Shown here piece by piece: positions 58,001 through 61,000 of a stretch of 64,000 nucleotides of DNA. The position numbers and the translations under genes were made by a program. Numbering within the stretch: position 1 is the stretch's first letter; every line of letters starts with the position of its first letter. The stretch comes from Achatina immaculata (Eukaryota > Mollusca > Gastropoda > Stylommatophora > Achatinidae), in the NCBI GenBank assembly GCA_009760885.1, contig CM019701.1, forward strand, positions 16,187,975 to 16,251,974, read 5' to 3'. The notes beneath the pieces are model-generated. The model saw only the letters and a list, made by a program, of their open reading frames with translations, was not told the DNA's origin and did no database searches.

Positions 58001-61000
58001 TGAGAACTTATCAATCAGCCCTTGTATTGGCAAAACGTACAAGTTAAAGGTACATGCAGCATGTATACCTCTCTTGAAATAGAAACTAAGATCACAGATC
58101 TACAGCACTCAGTACATTAGGTGATGTGCAGACACAGAGCCAGGAACAATGCCAACAAAAGAGAAAAAAACGACACCAAAAAAGGAACAAAAAAATGCAC
58201 AACTCACGCCTCGGTCTGCGATATCTTTTCATTCAACTGATGTAAAGTATCATTCGTCTTCTGGTACCTGAAAAGATGATATAGCACATAACAAAACCAA
58301 GGACTTGAAAGGGGACAAACAGAACAAAAATTATCATAATCTGAAATGTTCTACTTGTGTATATTAGGATAGTCTGAAACAAGAAAGCTTGCCAACAGCA
58401 AGTATGAGGACAAAATATTCAAAATAAACTTTCATGGGTGAGTGGTTAGTGTACTCTTCTTTGGTTAGATGTTGCTCATCTTTCTACAGTAAACTCAACT
58501 TATATTTTTCTCTCACTTCTAAAATGCTTTGTATACACATTTTTTTAAAAACTAATCCTGCCTACTCTGCTCTCAGATATACTGACTGTATCTGGACATT
58601 CCGTAGCCTGATTTGATAGAACTTTCTTGTTATCCATCACTGAAGAGAACTACACATGTATTGTGGTACCACAAATAAGCCTTAAAATAGCATTACAAGA
58701 TCCTGAGATCCTATAATCACAAACACTTGGAAGAGTAAGGAACTGATATTGTTGTAGCAAGTAATGTAAGCTTGAAGAAAGCAGGCATGGAGTTTTTACA
58801 TTATTCTTAAAACTCTGTCACTCAACACCAGAAATACAGTTCTAAAATGCTACATTGAGCCTATTCTACTCTATGGAAGTGAATTATGGACAATCATCAG
58901 ATCAATGCAAAAATCACTAGAGGCAACAGAGATGTGGTTTCTCAGAATGTTAAGAATACCACAGACAGCTAAAATGGCAAACAGAGAATGTCTAACACAA
59001 ACAAATATAGAAAGGAACCTAATTAAATCCATAATAAAACAACATCATTATTTACTGGACATATACTGAGAAAGGGAGAGTTAGAAAACATAACAACAAA
59101 AAAAGATAAATGGCATGAGAAGGCTACGAGAAAAAAACATCTAACTGGGATGGGAAAAAAAAGCCACCAACTGAGCTGATAGAAAAAAAAAAAGAAAAAT
59201 CAAAGACTGAAATCAATGAAAGCATAACAGCCACAAACAGAACCTGATGATGATAAGCCATAAAAATGACCACATAAAAGATTTAGAGTTTTATGTAGAT
59301 CAATAAGGTCAAACTAAGTTCAGTCAGACAAAGTGCATCTTGCCACCAATCATACTTAGTAAGTGCTCATTAACAAAAACAATTTTCAGAACTATAATTT
59401 CTTAATCTTTCTTTTGGTCAAACAGAAAATGACTATTTTCAGCTACAATTAGGATTTTCTATAGCTGCCTTACAACCCTGCAACTAAAAACCTGAAGTGT
59501 GTTTTTGTGAAGGCAAATTAAGTATGAGATGAATGTGAAGACAATGATGTTTCTCAAACATTTTTAAAAGCTTTATGTGTAATAAGTTTCTCATTGAAAA
59601 AAATGAAGAGAAAGCTTACATGATAATATGCAGAGGCTGAAGAGAGTCTGAATACAACATAGAAGCACTTAAAAATACTGTGTACTTCAAGTTTCTAGCA
59701 TCCTGTCACGTATAAAGTTTATTTCTAGAGTAGTGCCTCCACATACATAAACTCACTATGCTGGTCTTACTCACAAAACCAGCAATACAAACAGCAAGAA
59801 CCTCCAGAAACTTGTAAAACAATGCGAACATCTCAAGTGCTGGATATGTTCCTTTTACTGAAGAGCTGTGCCTTAATGCCCATCAGAAAAATTAAAGTAC
59901 ATATCACCAAACTATGAGACTAATATGACACAAGTGAAAAACAAATGCTTCCTGTTAAATGTATGCAATGACAGCCATGAACAAACTGTGATATAAAGGC
60001 CTTCATGTCAAAGGGTCAAGCTACCAGGGTAAAGGAGAAGAACTTACGAGTCTGAGCTCTTAATCTGTTGGAGGCCCTGCTGTAGGTCTTGTTTGAACTC
60101 CTGGAATGGCGTGATGCCCAGACATCGCTTCAGTTCACTGGCCCTTCGCACCTTGCTGCCCAGCACCTGACGAAGCATTGCTATCTCAGACTCGACCTGG
60201 TCAGAGACAAACTTTACCATCAGTAAATGTTTCAAGTATTAACTAACATGTTTTCTTACAAGCTGGCTGTGTTTTTCATCTCATGGAGCTTCCAAATTAT
60301 TCAAGAAAATCATTCATTGTCTGGCAAAACTCTAGCTCACTGCAGCCAACACCAAGTTGGTGCGTGTCTCCAAGTACAGGAAGTCAGTCAATTCTGGAAT
60401 GATTTAAGGATTACTTGCTGGAATTCTCACACTAGACCCAAGCAGAAACTTCTTAGATGTCTCTACCAGCTTGGAAACCATTAAAATCCCCTATACCATG
60501 AGCAAACTAAGCCTGTTTTCTGGAGCATCTGAAGGTGGTAGACTAGGATCCTGTTTGGTGCTCCTCATAGCTGAACTATCCCTCTAGAAAAGTCAACTTT
60601 GCTGCCATAAAAATCAATTATCTAGTACACGTCCGACATAGTTTATCTCCTACAAGTATTTATGAGTACTATTATAACACTTTAGAAAGTCATTCAATGA
60701 GTGTTTTCATGGTTGTGTAATCTGTCTTACTACCTCTCATTACATTGAAGGTTATCACTGCCCACTGTGTCACACTTCACATGTCACACTTCACATGTCA
60801 CACCTCACATGTCACACCTGACATGTCACACCTCACATGTCACACCTGACATGTCACAATTCACATGTCACACCTGACATGTCATACTTCACACTTGACA
60901 TACCTTCTCCAATTCCTCTTTCAGCTCAACCATCCTCCTTTCATGTTCCTCTGGTGTTTCATCAGAGGGGGTCTCAGCACCACCAAGCTCAGAAGTTGAA

